Positions 18,000 to 28,417 are shown, numbered from the stretch's first letter. The stretch: 64,000 bases of DNA from Moraxella ovis (GCF_900453105.1 NZ_UGPW01000001.1:2046001-2110000), one strand, 5' to 3'. A program made the numbers and translations. The notes: generated by a model not told the origin, from the sequence alone.

Positions 18000-19239
18000 A
18001 TCCATCAAAACAGCCAAGCTGCGCCAAATAAATAAGCCCAAAGATAAAACCTTTAGCTATAAAGGCATCTCCGCACAAGGCAAAAAAGTAACGGGCGAAA
18101 TCAATGCCGCCACCCTGCAGCTTGCTCGATTAAAGCTGCAAAAAGAAGGTATTACACGCCCAAGACTTAGCCAAAAAAAGCCGTTTTTACCAAATTTCAC
18201 CAACAAAATAAAATCGCTAGAAATTACCCTGTTTTTCCGTCAGCTTACCACCATGCTATCGGCAGGTATCCCGCTCATCCAAGCACTTGACATCACCAAC
18301 CAAAACAGCAAAAACCCTGCATTTAGCACCATCATCAACCAAATAAAAACAGACATCGAATCAGGCTCCAACTTCGCCAATGCGCTTGGCAAGCATAAAG
18401 CATTTAGCCGATTATCCATCGCTTTGGTGCAGGCAGGCGAACAGTCGGGCGCGCTAGACACCATGCTAGATCGCATCGCAAGTCACCAAGAAAGCCTTGA
18501 GGTCCTAAAAAACAAACTCAAAAAAGCCTTGCAATATCCTGCGCTTGTTAGCATTGTCGCCATCGCTGTAACGGTGATTTTATTGGTAAAAGTTGTGCCT
18601 ATCTTTGCCAAGACATTTAACGAGATGGGCGAGAGCTTGCCACTGCCGACTCGATTTATCATGGCGTTATCCGATGGACTGGTGGCTAATTTTTGGTGGA
18701 TTGTAATAAGCGTGCTTGCCATTAGCCTTGGTCTTATTTGGTACAACAAAAAAACAGGCAAGGTCAAACTTTGGCTTGATAACATCGCCCTGAAATTGCC
18801 TTTGATTGCTCCATTAATAAAAAAAGCGGTCTTGGTACGATTCTCAAGGACGCTTGCCACGACTTTTGAGGCGGGCATTCCACTATTAGCCGCGCTGGAT
18901 TTATCCGCCAAAGCCACCAACCATCACGCATTCATCAAGGAGCTAAACAACATCAGCACCAAAGTAAATAGCGGTCAAAGACTCAGCCAATCCATGAGAC
19001 AAAGTACACTATTCCTACCGATGACCGTGCAGATGATCGACGTGGGTGAAGAATCCGGCAAGCTCACCGAGATGCTAAATAAAGTCGCCGATTATTATGA
19101 CAATGAAGTCAGCGAACAGATCGACGGATTAACCAGCCTGATCGAGCCCATCATCATCGTGATACTTGGCATCATCGTGGGCGGAGTTGTGATTGCGATG
19201 TATTTGCCAATTTTTCAAATCGGGGCGAGTGTATCATGA
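17992..19239 (+). CDS. pilC: Type IV pilus inner-membrane platform protein PilC
   Basis: Polytopic inner-membrane platform that couples PilB to pilin assembly. The 415 residues contain two T2SSF domains (about 75-200 and 280-400) with the signature FFRQLTTMLSAGIPLIQALD and its repeat RFSRTLATTFEAGIPLLAAL. Three hydrophobic segments lie near 180, 235 and 385. It begins with a GTG that overlaps the pilB stop by eight bases; GGAG lies ten bases upstream. Its end overlaps pilD by four bases (ATGA), so the three genes form one operon. Confidence 0.95.
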   Translation: MPKSIKTAKLRQINKPKDKTFSYKGISAQGKKVTGEINAATLQLARLKLQKEGITRPRLSQKKPFLPNFTNKIKSLEITLFFRQLTTMLSAGIPLIQALDITNQNSKNPAFSTIINQIKTDIESGSNFANALGKHKAFSRLSIALVQAGEQSGALDTMLDRIASHQESLEVLKNKLKKALQYPALVSIVAIAVTVILLVKVVPIFAKTFNEMGESLPLPTRFIMALSDGLVANFWWIVISVLAISLGLIWYNKKTGKVKLWLDNIALKLPLIAPLIKKAVLVRFSRTLATTFEAGIPLLAALDLSAKATNHHAFIKELNNISTKVNSGQRLSQSMRQSTLFLPMTVQMIDVGEESGKLTEMLNKVADYYDNEVSEQIDGLTSLIEPIIIVILGIIVGGVVIAMYLPIFQIGASVS

Positions 19240-20138
19240 TTGATTTGTTAAACATTCTCACCCAAAACCATGCGCTATTTTTGATAATGACAGGGATATT
19301 AGGGCTCATCGTTGGTAGCTTTATCAATGTCGTGATTCATCGCATGCCTAAGACCATGCTGAGCGAATGGCGACATGAGATCAGCGAATTTATCGCAGCA
19401 GATGAAGCACTCAAGGACGCCACCAAGAACGACGTTCAAGCGCACTATCAGCCCAACCCTTCACCCAATCCATCCACCCTACGATCACGCTGCCCACATT
19501 GCACAGCCGTCATCGCTTGGCAGCACAACATTCCCGTAATTAGCTACCTACTTCTGAGTGGTCGCTGCGCATCCTGCCAAGCAAAGATATCCCTAAGCTA
19601 TCCCGTCACGGAGCTCTTAACGGCGGTGTTATCAATACTCATCGTTCATCATTTTGGTGTGAGCATTCAGGCGGGGCTGGCGCTGATCTTTTTGTGGTAT
19701 TTGGTTGCTTTATCAGGAATTGATTATCACACCAAGCTGCTGCCCGATCGCCTACTTGTGCCGCTTGGCATAGTCGGTCTGATCGCCAACACTCAACATG
19801 TCTTTACCACGCCAAGTCTTGCCATCTGGGGGCTAGTGATGGGCTTTGTGGTGTTTTGGGGAATTAATGCATTGTTCAAGGTCATCACGGGAAAGGATGG
19901 TATGGGGCTTGGTGATGCTAAGCTGCTTGGCTTGCTTGGCGCATGGCTCGGGATGTTCTACTTGCCGATGATTGTCTTTATCGCTGCACTGCTTGGTGTG
20001 ATCGCAGGCATCATTAATAAATATCGACAAGATGAGGAAGCCTTTGCCTTTGGGCCTTATTTGGCGATGGGCGGCTTGTTTTCACTATTATACGGCGAGA
20101 AGATATGGTCGTGGTATGGCGTGTTAGCACTGGGCTAA
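19236..20138 (+). CDS. pilD: Prepilin peptidase / N-methyltransferase PilD
   Basis: Inner-membrane aspartic protease that cleaves and N-methylates type IV prepilins and type II pseudopilins. At 300 residues it has the cytoplasmic zinc motif CPHC...CASC (near 87-118). The two catalytic aspartates lie in GIDYHTKLLPDRL (near 168) and GMGLGDAKLLG (near 224). About eight transmembrane helices are predicted. The ATG overlaps the pilC stop (ATGA). coaE follows 43 bases later, the usual pilBCD-coaE order in gamma-proteobacteria. Confidence 0.95.
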   Translation: MIDLLNILTQNHALFLIMTGILGLIVGSFINVVIHRMPKTMLSEWRHEISEFIAADEALKDATKNDVQAHYQPNPSPNPSTLRSRCPHCTAVIAWQHNIPVISYLLLSGRCASCQAKISLSYPVTELLTAVLSILIVHHFGVSIQAGLALIFLWYLVALSGIDYHTKLLPDRLLVPLGIVGLIANTQHVFTTPSLAIWGLVMGFVVFWGINALFKVITGKDGMGLGDAKLLGLLGAWLGMFYLPMIVFIAALLGVIAGIINKYRQDEEAFAFGPYLAMGGLFSLLYGEKIWSWYGVLALG

Positions 20139-20181
20139 ACGTTGGCTTGATTGACTTACCAGCTTAAGCATTGGAGGATGT

Positions 20182-20820
20182 ATGAGTGAATTAATCATCG
20201 GATTGACGGGCGGGATTGGCAGCGGTAAGAGCGCAGTGAGTGACTGGTTCGCCATGCGGGGTATAGACGTGGTCGATGCTGATGTCATCGCTCATGCCAT
20301 CACCGCTAAAGGCAGTCCTGTGCTGGATGAGCTGAAGGAAGCTTTTGGCGACTGGGTCATAGATAGTGATGGCAACTACAATCGCGCCGCCATGCGTGAA
20401 CACATCCTAAAGCATCCTGCTGCCATCACCACCCTAAACGCTATCACGCATCCACACATTCAAGCACAAATCAAAGACGCCCTTACAAAGAGCACGTCTA
20501 CCTATTGTATCTTATCGGTGCCGCTTTTGGTCGAAGGCATGGCAAAATCCCCAAACTTAGCCGAGCTGTGTGACAGGATTCTGGTCGTGGATGTTCCTGA
20601 GTCTACCCAAATAGACCGCGCGACCAAGCGCGACCAAATCAAGCTGTCACACCATCAAGACCCCATCGCCTACGTTAAGACCATCATCGCCAAGCAAGCC
20701 ACACGCCAACAACGGCTGGCAGTGGCCGATGACGTGGTGGATAATGGTGGTACGCTAGATGAACTGTATGTACAGCTTGAGCGGCTGCATGAGGGTTATT
20801 TGGCGATGGTAAAGTGCTAA
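20182..20820 (+). CDS. coaE: Dephospho-CoA kinase
   Basis: Last step of coenzyme A synthesis: phosphorylates the 3' hydroxyl of dephospho-CoA. The P-loop is GLTGGIGSGKS (residues 7-17), DADVIAH follows near residue 33, and the LID/substrate region VPLLVEG is near 112. 212 residues, normal for the family. Start ATG after GGAGGATGT. It is last in the pilBCD-coaE unit and its stop codon shares bases with the convergent DUF924 pseudogene. Confidence 0.95.
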   Translation: MSELIIGLTGGIGSGKSAVSDWFAMRGIDVVDADVIAHAITAKGSPVLDELKEAFGDWVIDSDGNYNRAAMREHILKHPAAITTLNAITHPHIQAQIKDALTKSTSTYCILSVPLLVEGMAKSPNLAELCDRILVVDVPESTQIDRATKRDQIKLSHHQDPIAYVKTIIAKQATRQQRLAVADDVVDNGGTLDELYVQLERLHEGYLAMVKC

Positions 20821-21372
20821 AACGACGAATTAGGCTCTTTTAAGAATTCTAATTCTTCAGCCGTGCTTTCCCTGCCCAATATCTCATTACGATGTGGGTA
20901 ACGACCGAAACGCTCGATGATGTCCTTATGTCGATGCTCAAAGTCAAGCGTCACGGCATCACCAATCCGCTCAAAAATATCCACCGCACGCTCATGTATG
21001 CTTAGACTCTCTGAGTGCATGAACGGCATGGCGGCAAATATCCGAAAATCCACCGGCAACTCGTTACAGCCCACCAAAGCCACCGCCTCTTGAGCCAAAA
21101 TAAGCACCAAATCATCGGCGGCGAATGCCTTTGGTGTGTCGCGATAGACATTGCGACTAAACTGATCTAGGATAATGATCTCCGCTAATCTGCCATAATG
21201 ATCAGTACGCCAGCCCCAGAGCTCGCCCGCTCTCGCCTGATCGATCAAATCTTAACTGCTCAGCGATTTTATGGTCAAATTCATCAGATTTGGCAAACCA
21301 AAACGGCTTATTATCCGCATCGAACCAAAAATTTAGCACACGGTTCGCCACCTCATTCGTGGTATAAATCAT
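20817..21372 (-). pseudogene. DUF924 family gene with a frameshift
   Basis: The two halves of a DUF924 protein lie in different frames. The N-terminal half begins at the ATG near 21372 (AAGGATTG in front) and reads NEVANRVLNFWFDADNKPFW and then HKIAEQLRF. It then continues out of frame. The C-terminal half (LIDQARAGELWGW, then GRLAEIIILDQFSRNVYRDT, ending KEPNSSF) is 143 residues in another frame. Joining them at a TTT run near 21247-21249 restores a family-like sequence (IAEQLRF-LIDQARAGEL) if two bases are added. DUF924 proteins are soluble helical proteins of unknown function. A sequencing error in a short T-run cannot be excluded. Confidence 0.75.
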
Positions 21373-21385
21373 CATCAATCCTTAC

Positions 21386-21934
21386 TTATTTTCTTATCCA
21401 ATATCTTCTCATGGCGCGACCATATTCAAATGGCTGATCAGGTGTGATTATGCGCTCTAGCACGCCGCCGCACTTTTCGATGACTTTTGCGCTCGCGACA
21501 TTATCATCGCTACACGTTACCAACACATCACTCACGCCAAGTTCGTTCAAGGTCTGCACGCCAAATGCCAGCATCGAAGTCGCAACACCTCGCCCCTCAA
21601 AATCAGGATGCGTGGTATAACCAATATGACCGCCATACATTCCTAAGAACTCATTAAGCTCGTGGCGCAGATTCAACATGCCCACCACGCCATCGCCATA
21701 TAAGGCAAGATATATTGAACTTGGCATCTTATCATAGCCAAATCGATTGGTACCCTTCGGTGCATAGACATAGCTTAGCCAATCATCATAAGCGTCGGCA
21801 TCATGTAACACATCAAACGCTGACAACTCATCAGTACCATGAATTAACGGCTGACCATGTTCATCAAATGCGCGCACAAAATCAACCACAGTCTTCCTGT
21901 GTTCTGTCTTAGGTTGCACAAACAATAAATCCAT
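21386..21934 (-). CDS. GNAT family N-acetyltransferase
   Basis: Acetyltransferase of about 182 residues. The acetyl-CoA-binding motif A is visible as HPDFEGRGVATSMLAF (near residues 111-126), and motif B-like CSDDNVASAKVIEKCGG (near 142-158), the pattern of acetylators of small molecules or protein N-termini. Two ATGs are adjacent; the second (21934) has better spacing from GGAG. It lies 13 bases after the DUF924 remnant on the same strand and before the RND efflux gene's 3' end. The substrate cannot be told. Confidence 0.85.
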   Translation of the reverse strand: MDLLFVQPKTEHRKTVVDFVRAFDEHGQPLIHGTDELSAFDVLHDADAYDDWLSYVYAPKGTNRFGYDKMPSSIYLALYGDGVVGMLNLRHELNEFLGMYGGHIGYTTHPDFEGRGVATSMLAFGVQTLNELGVSDVLVTCSDDNVASAKVIEKCGGVLERIITPDQPFEYGRAMRRYWIRK

Positions 21935-21946
21935 CATCGCTCCAAT

Positions 21947-24900
21947 TTATGACGCTGATTGGGCGGATCTTTTACGCTTAAAGAATCTGCCCAAATCATC
22001 CATCAAAGTATAGACCACAGGAATTACCACAAGGCTCAAAAAAGTCGACGTGATGAGACCGCCCAATACTGCAACCGCCATCGGACGGCGAAACGTCGCA
22101 TCCGCACCACCCCAACCGAACACGAGCGGCAACATCCCTGCGCCCATGGCGATGGTGGTCATGATGATGGGTCTGGCGCGTTTTTTGCAGGCGTCTAATA
22201 TCGCATCAAGTCGCTGCAGCCCTGCCTTCTCGGCGATGATGGCGTAGTCCACGAGCAAGATTGAGTTCTTGGTTGCGATGCCCATAAGCATAATAAAGCC
22301 AATCAAGGATGAGATGGACAAACTTGCGCCCGTAACCACTAGGCCAATGAACGCACCGCCAATCGACAACGGCAATGCCATCAAGATGGTAAAAGGCTGT
22401 AGCACCTTATGGAATAACAGCACCAGCACCCCAAAGATACAGAAAATACCCACGCTCATGGCAATGGCAAAGCCTGTAAACAGCTCCGCCATGCTGTCTG
22501 CCTGCCCCTCATCGATGGCATTCACTCCCTCTGGTAGGTTTTGTAGGATTGGCAGATTTTTCACCGTATTGATGACCTCACCCAGCTCTTCTTCAGATTG
22601 CACCGTAATCTTAATGCTGCGCATACGATCCAGACGGCGAATTTCAGCTTCCCCCATGGCATGTCTTAGAGTCGCCACTTCTGATAGCTTCACAGCGCCG
22701 GCTTCACTGGTGCTGCTTGGCACATACAGACTACTCAGTACGTTCATGTCCGCACGAGATTCATCAGACAGGCGCACCACGACAGGGATCTGGCGTGTGT
22801 CTAGATTTAACTTGGACAATGCTTGTTCATAATCACCCATCGTCGCCACACGTAAAGTATCCGCCAGATCACTGGTCGTCACGCCTTTATCCGCCATCAT
22901 GACAGTGTTTGGAATGGCGCTAAGCTCAGGCTTGGCAAGCGGTCTATTGCTGGTGACTGACAACACCATGGGTAGAGACTGAATCTGCTTGATGGTCTCA
23001 TTGACCGTTTGGTTAAGCAGTTCAGGATTGTCCGACATCAACGAGAACCCATACCCTGAATCCCCCGTCGCTGACAACCCCACCACGAAGCGGGCTGATG
23101 GCACGTCTTTTACCGCTTCAGCGATGGCATTTTCGATGTCGGTTTTGCTTAGGCGTTCGCTGCGTGGGTTAAGCAGAATGTTCAAGGTTGCAGTATTTTC
23201 ACTGCCTGCCGAGATAAACACAGAACTTACACCATCCACCTGACTGACCGCCTGCGCTGTCATCTGACTGATGCGCGTGGTATCATCCAAAGTCGCATCA
23301 GGCGTAAGCTCAAGCGTGACTTGGGTTTGGTTGCTGTCATCTGGCGGCAAGAACGAACCAGGCAGCATCTTGGCAATACTCAATGAACCAATGAACAGTA
23401 CAATCGTCGCAACCAACGTAATCGCACGATGGTTCAGCGTCCATCTAACAACAGACAGATAACGCTTCGTCATTGCGCCAGATGTTTCTTCTTTATGTCG
23501 TTTTGGTTTTAGGATATAAGCCGCCATCATCGGCGTGACAAGTCGCGCCACCAATAATGAGATGAACACACTGATCGCCGCCGTCCAACCAAACTGAGAG
23601 AAAAACTGCCCAACAACGCCACTCATGAACGCCGTTGGCAAAAACACCGCAATCAGTGTGAAGGTCGTCGCCACGACCGCAAGCCCAATCTCATCCGCCG
23701 CCTCCATGGCTGCCTCATAAGGTGTCTTACCCATGTGCAGATGGCGCATGATGTTCTCAACTTCAACGATGGCATCATCGACAAGCACACCAATGACAAG
23801 CGACAAAGCAAGCAATGAGATGATATTCAAACTAAAGCCAAATATCCACATCATCAAAAAAGTAGGAATGATGGATAAAGGCAAAGCCGCTGCCGCCACC
23901 AATGTCGCCCGCCAGTCTCGTAAGAACAAGAACACCACAACCACCGCAAGAATACAGCCCTCAATCAGCATCTTCATGCTGGCATGATAATCTTCGGCGA
24001 CTGGCTCGGCGTTGTCGTAGATTTTTTGGATTTTGATGTGTGGCATCTCTTGGGCGAGTTTGGCAAGCTCTTGATCTACATCTTCAACCATCTGCACTTC
24101 GCTAGCACCGCGTGAACGCGTGATGGATAGCGCTACGACCGTTTGGCCATCTAAGATGGCTCGGCTTTTTGGATCGGCGTGAGCGTCCTTAATGTCAGCA
24201 AGTTGTCCTAGTGCCACCCCGCCTGCAGGTGTGACCATCTCTAGGCTTGCAAGCTCTCTTACGCTCTTGGCAGAGCCTAATACACGGATGGTCTGAACGC
24301 CGCCACCAACCTTGGCCTCGCCGCCTGAGCTGTCTTTTTGGGAAGCGCTGATCTGCTGAGACAGATTTGTAATGGGAAGCTGCCAGCCGTTTAATTTATT
24401 AACATCGGGCGTGATGATGATTTGACGTTCAATACCGCCCACACGGCTGAGCGTTCCCACACCGTTAATGTTGGCAAGGCGTTTATTCAGCGTATCATCC
24501 ACGAACCATGACAGCTCGGCTTCACTCATGTTATCAGATGCTACAGAGTAACTCACCACAGGGAATCCTGCGGTTGAGACCTTGGTAATGACAGGTTCTT
24601 CGGCAGCGGCAGGTAAGTCGCTTGCGATCTCATCAAGTGCTGATCGTACGTCATTCACCGCTTCTGATAGGTCTTTTTCTAGGGTAAATTCGGTATGAAT
24701 GGTCACAACGCCCGTCTGCAGAGTAGAGCGGATGTGCTTGACGCCTTCGATGCCGGTGATTTGGTTTTCGATTTTTTTGGCGACGTCTGTCTCTAACTGG
24801 GCAGGAGACGCCCCTGTATAAGAGACGGTAACGATGACAGCAGGAACATCGATGTCAGGGAACTGTTGGATTTTCATCGCGCGAAAACCCAAAATCCCAC

Positions 24901-24970
24901 CCACCGTCATGAGCGTGAATATCAAGATCGCTATCAAGGGGTTTTTGATAGAATAAGCCGAAAAGTTCAT
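21947..24970 (-). CDS. RND efflux transporter permease
   Basis: Inner-membrane proton-driven pump of the hydrophobe/amphiphile efflux (AcrB/MdtB-like) family. The 1007 residues show an N-terminal helix (PLIAILIFTLMTVGGILGF), two large periplasmic loops, two six-helix blocks, and the proton-relay pair in GVLVDDAIVEVENIMRHL near residue 400. A GxxxG-rich motif (MGIATKNSILLVDYAI) lies in the second half. Length is normal. Its ATG overlaps the stop of the adaptor gene (TGATG), so the two are translationally coupled. No outer-membrane channel gene accompanies it; a shared TolC-type channel is presumably used. Confidence 0.94.
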   Translation of the reverse strand: MNFSAYSIKNPLIAILIFTLMTVGGILGFRAMKIQQFPDIDVPAVIVTVSYTGASPAQLETDVAKKIENQITGIEGVKHIRSTLQTGVVTIHTEFTLEKDLSEAVNDVRSALDEIASDLPAAAEEPVITKVSTAGFPVVSYSVASDNMSEAELSWFVDDTLNKRLANINGVGTLSRVGGIERQIIITPDVNKLNGWQLPITNLSQQISASQKDSSGGEAKVGGGVQTIRVLGSAKSVRELASLEMVTPAGGVALGQLADIKDAHADPKSRAILDGQTVVALSITRSRGASEVQMVEDVDQELAKLAQEMPHIKIQKIYDNAEPVAEDYHASMKMLIEGCILAVVVVFLFLRDWRATLVAAAALPLSIIPTFLMMWIFGFSLNIISLLALSLVIGVLVDDAIVEVENIMRHLHMGKTPYEAAMEAADEIGLAVVATTFTLIAVFLPTAFMSGVVGQFFSQFGWTAAISVFISLLVARLVTPMMAAYILKPKRHKEETSGAMTKRYLSVVRWTLNHRAITLVATIVLFIGSLSIAKMLPGSFLPPDDSNQTQVTLELTPDATLDDTTRISQMTAQAVSQVDGVSSVFISAGSENTATLNILLNPRSERLSKTDIENAIAEAVKDVPSARFVVGLSATGDSGYGFSLMSDNPELLNQTVNETIKQIQSLPMVLSVTSNRPLAKPELSAIPNTVMMADKGVTTSDLADTLRVATMGDYEQALSKLNLDTRQIPVVVRLSDESRADMNVLSSLYVPSSTSEAGAVKLSEVATLRHAMGEAEIRRLDRMRSIKITVQSEEELGEVINTVKNLPILQNLPEGVNAIDEGQADSMAELFTGFAIAMSVGIFCIFGVLVLLFHKVLQPFTILMALPLSIGGAFIGLVVTGASLSISSLIGFIMLMGIATKNSILLVDYAIIAEKAGLQRLDAILDACKKRARPIIMTTIAMGAGMLPLVFGWGGADATFRRPMAVAVLGGLITSTFLSLVVIPVVYTLMDDLGRFFKRKRSAQSAS

Positions 24971-26223
24971 CACCGCCCCGCTGCCTGATGACTGGATGAG
25001 TGTGGCGCATTGGCATTGACTGTCGCCACACGCACGATGTCGTTTTCCGCTAGAAATCCTGCGCTTTTTGCGACGATGAGCGCATCTGGCGGTAAGTTGG
25101 TCGCGGCTTTATCCCTGTCATAGCCTAGGATATCCACCTTGGTGCGCACTACTTTATACAGCCCTTCGGCTTGATCTGTTGACATCAGCGACCACACATA
25201 ATCATAACCATCGGTCGTCATGATGGCAGAAGTTGGCACGGCGGGTGCACTGGACTGGCTTAGGACGAATTTACCCGTCTGATACATGCCAGCACTTAGC
25301 GGCGCGCCTTGGGGAATGGCGACATGCACCGTCATCTCACGCCCCTGATTAGCGGTCGGTGACAGGCGGATGACTTTGCCGACAATGGGCATATTCCCTG
25401 CCATGATGGTTGCTTCTTGACCGATGTTGATCTTGGCGGCATTGTTCGGTGCAAGTGTCGCTTGCCATTCAAGCGCACCGTCTTTAATGATGGTAAATAA
25501 AGGATTGCCGCTGGTCAGCACGCCCACCTGAGCTTGGCGTTCGCTGATGATGCCTGAGACTGGCGCGGTGATTTTAGTATTATTAAGGCTGGTGGCGGTA
25601 TTATTCATCTTCGCTTTGGCGGCAACCACCGTGGCATCTGCCTGCTTAGCGGCTGTGCGGTAGGTATCTACCTGCTGACGGCTGATCGCATCTATCTGCA
25701 GCAACGGCTCGGTACGCGCAAGGTCGGCATGTGCCTTCTCGGCGCTGGCAATCGCTTGATCGAGATCTGCCTGAGCTTGGATGTGTGAGTCTTTGAATGA
25801 TGATGCGTCCAATATGGCAAGCACCTGCCCTGCACGCACCTGATCGCCCACCTCGACCAGCACCTGCTCAATCGCAGCGCCCGTCACACGTCCACTGACC
25901 TGAGCGGTGTGACGCGCTGCGATGATACCACTGGCATCGATGGCATCAGAGATGATGGCACTGCTTGGCGTGATCGCCTCAACCGACATGACTGGTGCGG
26001 TGTTGGCTTCTTGGCTGTCCAATGACTTAACCGAAGCGCCGACCACATTGTCATTCGATGCTTTGTCACCATCAGACACACGCCCAATACCCAAGCCCAG
26101 CACCAGCCCAAGCGCCACCAAAGCAAGTGCGCTGATGGGTAGCCACCATGGGAATTTGGTGTATTTATCAAAAGCGTCATCTAAGCGCTTATCTAGTGAT
26201 TCATTGCTATTCTTATCATCCAT
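24970..26223 (-). CDS. RND efflux periplasmic adaptor (membrane fusion protein)
   Basis: HlyD-type adaptor linking the RND pump to an outer-membrane channel. The 417 residues contain a cytoplasmic N-terminal tail and a transmembrane anchor (about 26-47) rather than a lipobox. Then come the lipoyl half GRVTGAAIEQVLVEVGDQVR (near 111-130), an alpha-hairpin (QAQADLDQAIASAEKAHADL), the second lipoyl half ITAPVSGIISERQAQVG, and beta-barrel and membrane-proximal domains. It is the first gene of a two-gene efflux operon; no linked regulator is visible. Confidence 0.93.
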   Translation of the reverse strand: MDDKNSNESLDKRLDDAFDKYTKFPWWLPISALALVALGLVLGLGIGRVSDGDKASNDNVVGASVKSLDSQEANTAPVMSVEAITPSSAIISDAIDASGIIAARHTAQVSGRVTGAAIEQVLVEVGDQVRAGQVLAILDASSFKDSHIQAQADLDQAIASAEKAHADLARTEPLLQIDAISRQQVDTYRTAAKQADATVVAAKAKMNNTATSLNNTKITAPVSGIISERQAQVGVLTSGNPLFTIIKDGALEWQATLAPNNAAKINIGQEATIMAGNMPIVGKVIRLSPTANQGREMTVHVAIPQGAPLSAGMYQTGKFVLSQSSAPAVPTSAIMTTDGYDYVWSLMSTDQAEGLYKVVRTKVDILGYDRDKAATNLPPDALIVAKSAGFLAENDIVRVATVNANAPHSSSHQAAGR

Positions 26224-26314
26224 AAGTAACTCTATTTCATTACACTTTTTATAAATAAATCGATTGTAGCATCACGCACGCACCAAAGCCACATGCATTC
26301 CTTTATGAATTTGA

Positions 26315-28417
26315 CTACGCGTTCACATATTCTTTGGTGTCCGGCAGCCACGTATTGACAATCTGATGCGCCAAAGCCTGTCTGTCAGGTGACTCGATGA
26401 GCTTATGAGCGATGCTTTGGGCAGCGGTTAATAGCACCTCATCACGCACGATGTCTGCTAAGTAATAGCCCATATCTCCCGTCTGACGCTTGCCTAATAG
26501 CTCGCCTGCCCCGCGCAATTCGAGGTCTTTTTGAGCGATAACAAAGCCATCTGTACTGTCTCTTAAGACATTTAGACGCTCGATGCCCGTAGGAGATAAT
26601 GGCGTCTGATATAGCAACACACAAAAAGACTTGGCAGAACCACGACCTACCCGCCCACGCAGCTGATGCAGCTGCGACAAGCCTAGCCGTTCGGCATTCT
26701 CAATGACCATCAAGGACGCGTTAGGCACATCCACACCCACCTCGATGACCGTCGTCGCCACAAGTAGATCGATATTACCAAGCTTAAACTCATTCATCAC
26801 CGCCTGCTTATCATTCGGCTTCATCTTGCCATGCACCAAGCCGATGCGTATGTCCAGTCGATCGCACAGATCCCCATACAATAGCTCTGCTGACTGCGCA
26901 TCTAGCACCGATGATTCTTCTACAAGTGGGCACACCCAATAAGCCTGCTTGCCGTCTTTGCAATTGACGCGTATCCGCTCAATCACCTCATCACGGCGAT
27001 CTCGGCTGATGGTAACGGTGGTGATGGGCGTGCGGTTTGGCGGCAGTTCATCGATGACAGACACATCCATGTCGCCATACATACTCATGGCAAGCGTTCT
27101 TGGAATGGGTGTTGCCGTCATGGCAAGCTGGTGCGGCGTGGAGTTCGCCACGCCTTTATTGGCCAGCCTAAGGCGCTGCTCCACCCCGAATCGATGCTGC
27201 TCATCAATGATGGCCAGCCCCAATTTGGCGAACACCACCCCATCTTGGAACAGCGCATGCGTCCCAACGACAACCTGCACCTCATTATCCACGATACGCT
27301 CTAGCATGGCAGCGCGCTCTTTGGCACTTTGTTTGCCCGCCAAGAAGCCAACACCGACACCCAGCGGCTCGAACCACTTTTGAAAATTAATAAAATGCTG
27401 CTCTGCCAAAATCTCTGTCGGCGCCATAACCGCCACCTGCCAGCCACTGTCCAGCGCATAACAAGCCGTCAGCGCCGCCACCAGAGTCTTACCTGCGCCG
27501 ACATCACCCTGAATGAGTCTTAGCATGGGTCTACTTGTGCTCATGTCGGCCACCGAATCGGCGATGACGCGTTTTTGAGCGCCTGTCAATCCAAAGGGTA
27601 AGCTTGCCATGAGCTGATTTGCCAATTCGCTGTCCGTCTGACAGTGCGGTGCCTTGTGCTGGTAGATGTTATTACGTCGATATAGGAATGCCAATTGATG
27701 CGCCACGAGCTCTTCGATGATGATGCGGCGACAGGCTGGGTGCGTCCGCTCTTTTAGGCCTTCAAGTAGCGCTGTCTGCGCGAAGATGTCTGCGTCTTTA
27801 TCAGGTAGGTGGATTTGCTTTAAGGCGCTTAGCAGATCTGCCTGCACCCCTGTTACGCCTGCCATCGACAAGTCTTGGATCGATAGGCAGTGCAACGGCT
27901 CACGCGAGACAGCATTGATGGCAAGGCGCACCAATTGGCGCAGCTTATTCTGGTGCAGTCCTTTTACCGCAGGATAGACGGGTAATAACCCACTCTCAAA
28001 CGCCTTAGTGCCTGTGACATGGTATTCAGGGTGCGCCATCTGCACCCCATAGCGGCTGATCTTAATCTCACCAAAGGCAGTGATGTTCGCGCCAACGACC
28101 ATCGTGTTTTTAAGGCCTGCATACACCTTAAAAAACCTAAGCACCAGCACGCCTGTCTCATCCTCTAACACCACACTCATGCCACTACGGCTGTTCTCGA
28201 CATGCGTCACCACGCCAGCGACGAGCGCACTCATGCCATGCTGCACATCACGAATCGGCACAAGCCGACTTCTATCCTCATAGTCTCTAGGCAGATGCAT
28301 GAGCATGTCAAAAATACGATGAATACCTAAGTCTGCCAGCCTACCCCCCAGACTCTCGCCCACGCCAGACAGCGCGGTCATCGGCAAATTAATCATAGAA
28401 GTAGCAGCTTGTGACAT
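26315..28417 (-). CDS. recG: ATP-dependent DNA helicase RecG
   Basis: Branch-migration helicase that remodels stalled forks and recombination junctions. The 700 residues have an N-terminal wedge/OB domain (GVVTHVENSRSGMSVVLEDE near 68-87), motif I GDVGAGKTLVAAL (near 305), motif II DEQH (DEQHRFGVEQR), motif III TATPIPRT and the helicase-C/TRG region (ERLGLSQLHQLRGRVGRG). Start ATG after AAGGTCTGTC. It is a single gene on the minus strand with the patatin gene divergent. Confidence 0.96.
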   Translation of the reverse strand: MSQAATSMINLPMTALSGVGESLGGRLADLGIHRIFDMLMHLPRDYEDRSRLVPIRDVQHGMSALVAGVVTHVENSRSGMSVVLEDETGVLVLRFFKVYAGLKNTMVVGANITAFGEIKISRYGVQMAHPEYHVTGTKAFESGLLPVYPAVKGLHQNKLRQLVRLAINAVSREPLHCLSIQDLSMAGVTGVQADLLSALKQIHLPDKDADIFAQTALLEGLKERTHPACRRIIIEELVAHQLAFLYRRNNIYQHKAPHCQTDSELANQLMASLPFGLTGAQKRVIADSVADMSTSRPMLRLIQGDVGAGKTLVAALTACYALDSGWQVAVMAPTEILAEQHFINFQKWFEPLGVGVGFLAGKQSAKERAAMLERIVDNEVQVVVGTHALFQDGVVFAKLGLAIIDEQHRFGVEQRLRLANKGVANSTPHQLAMTATPIPRTLAMSMYGDMDVSVIDELPPNRTPITTVTISRDRRDEVIERIRVNCKDGKQAYWVCPLVEESSVLDAQSAELLYGDLCDRLDIRIGLVHGKMKPNDKQAVMNEFKLGNIDLLVATTVIEVGVDVPNASLMVIENAERLGLSQLHQLRGRVGRGSAKSFCVLLYQTPLSPTGIERLNVLRDSTDGFVIAQKDLELRGAGELLGKRQTGDMGYYLADIVRDEVLLTAAQSIAHKLIESPDRQALAHQIVNTWLPDTKEYVNA

